Shown here: positions 63,640-64,000 of the stretch, piece by piece | How the letters are laid out: each line of letters opens with the position of its first letter | Numbering within the stretch: position 1 is the stretch's first letter | Origin: a virus | IMG/VR virus record: IMGVR_UViG_3300023176_007781 | Coordinates: 27,209 to 91,208 of that record | DNA: 64,000 nucleotides | Direction: 5' to 3' (one strand) | The notes under the pieces: model-generated | Database searches by the model: none | Told to the model about the DNA's origin: nothing | Seen by the model: the letters and a program-made list of their open reading frames with translations, nothing else | Translations under genes and position numbers: made by a program

Positions 63640-64000
63640 TATTCATTCTCCACACTTTGTAAAGTATGTAATCGTGAGCTGAAGCTAATCTATCTTCTGC
63701 AGTAGTGACCTTATCCTGCACCCATTCAGGTAAATCATCAGCGTCAACTAATTTATCGTGTAAACGTTGTGCCATCTGTGCCATTCTGAAAAGCTTTGCC
63801 TTAGTCATACGACCTTCATGTGAATCTGATTTAGTATGACCATAATCCATCATTCTACCACCATCACCATGATGTTCATCGGGATAGTTGTCATCTTTGC
63901 CGACACCCATAACTAAAGAAATAACATCAGTGCCATCCATTTCCGCCATCTCTTCCATGTCTTCACATGCACACTCAACGAGATTTCTTTTTTTAGGAGT
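63629..64000 (-). CDS. Partial protein with a conserved phage C-terminal helix domain
   Basis: The frame stays open through the window edge (PKKRNLVECACEDMEEMAEM), so the beginning is missing; the ATG at 63958 is probably internal. The C-terminal 60 residues (MTKAKLFRMAQMAQRLHDKL, VDADDLPEWVQDKVTTAEDR, LASAHDYILYKVW) are a compact helical domain I have seen in many uncharacterised proteins of marine and jumbo phages. The middle is Asp/His/Gly-rich. NLVE in the edge-proximal part could be the end of a tag. Function unknown, possibly a head-core or internal protein. Confidence 0.7.
   Translation of the reverse strand, partial: TPKKRNLVECACEDMEEMAEMDGTDVISLVMGVGKDDNYPDEHHGDGGRMMDYGHTKSDSHEGRMTKAKLFRMAQMAQRLHDKLVDADDLPEWVQDKVTTAEDRLASAHDYILYKVWRMNNEK

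Noticed and set aside
1-64000. CRISPR arrays, insertion sequences and tRNA genes
   Set aside because: No regularly spaced repeats, transposase motifs or cloverleaf-like segments were found, apart from the tRNA-like part of the tmRNA. This was by eye only; tRNAscan and a repeat search would settle it.

Overview
The window reads as part of a large, AT-rich tailed-phage (Caudoviricetes) genome, probably a jumbo-type phage of a Gram-negative bacterium. About 76 genes are packed head to tail, all on the minus strand, with ATGA/TAATG overlaps and AGGAG-type ribosome sites. Most products match no family I recognise. Phage origin is inferred from this architecture, a phage-type tmRNA, a holin-like protein, a stand-alone RadA-like ATPase, many tiny SH3-like proteins, and a long array of proteins with shared N-terminal tags. 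No terminase, portal, capsid or tail gene lies in the window, so neither the assignment nor the host is proven. One lipoprotein with VWA and ASH-like domains resembles proteins common in Myxococcota and Bdellovibrionota, a weak hint about the host.

Reading from high to low coordinates, the direction of transcription: 64.0-58.6 kb holds a partial gene, a 744-residue tagged protein and small accessory genes (a zinc ribbon, a two-helix membrane protein, several unknowns). 58.6-34.7 kb holds large and medium proteins whose N-termini are variants of one short basic amphipathic helix, here called the B-tag (like MKNLRKYIRNILxE). 34.7-30.3 kb is a block with opposite strand composition that carries a RadA-like ATPase and two very small genes. 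30.3-30.0 kb is a GC-rich, hairpin-rich non-coding stretch. 30.0-19.7 kb holds mainly proteins with a second helix, here called the A-tag (like MKISKKQLRQIIREEY followed by MLNE). 19.7-14.5 kb holds an ART-like protein, a membrane protein, a tmRNA, a run of tiny SH3-like proteins and a metallophosphoesterase. 14.5-4.8 kb holds two giant paralogues of about 1,600 residues. 4.8-1 holds a GT10 glycosyltransferase, small genes, the VWA lipoprotein and a partial membrane protein.

The main finding is the tag system. About 38 proteins begin with an A- or B-tag and five more with looser versions. Nearly all tags end in [L/I/M/F]-x-E, the pattern after which the T4 prohead protease gp21 cuts. In T4, capsid-targeting sequences of this kind bring internal proteins, including the ADP-ribosyltransferase Alt, into the prohead and are then removed. 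I infer that this phage packages a large cargo of tagged proteins for delivery with its DNA. The cargo would include an R-S-E ADP-ribosyltransferase, two H-Y-type ART-like proteins, a Nudix-like protein, an HExxH metalloprotease-like protein, a family of eight or nine proteins with a GNAT-like motif, and three proteins with a shared uncharacterised domain.

Promoter-like elements with a 17-bp spacer (16 in one case) fall into two classes: TTATAA or TTGCAA at -35 with TATAWT or TATAGT at -10. The TTGCAA class sits mostly in front of the RadA block and the 59-61 kb genes. This suggests two expression classes.
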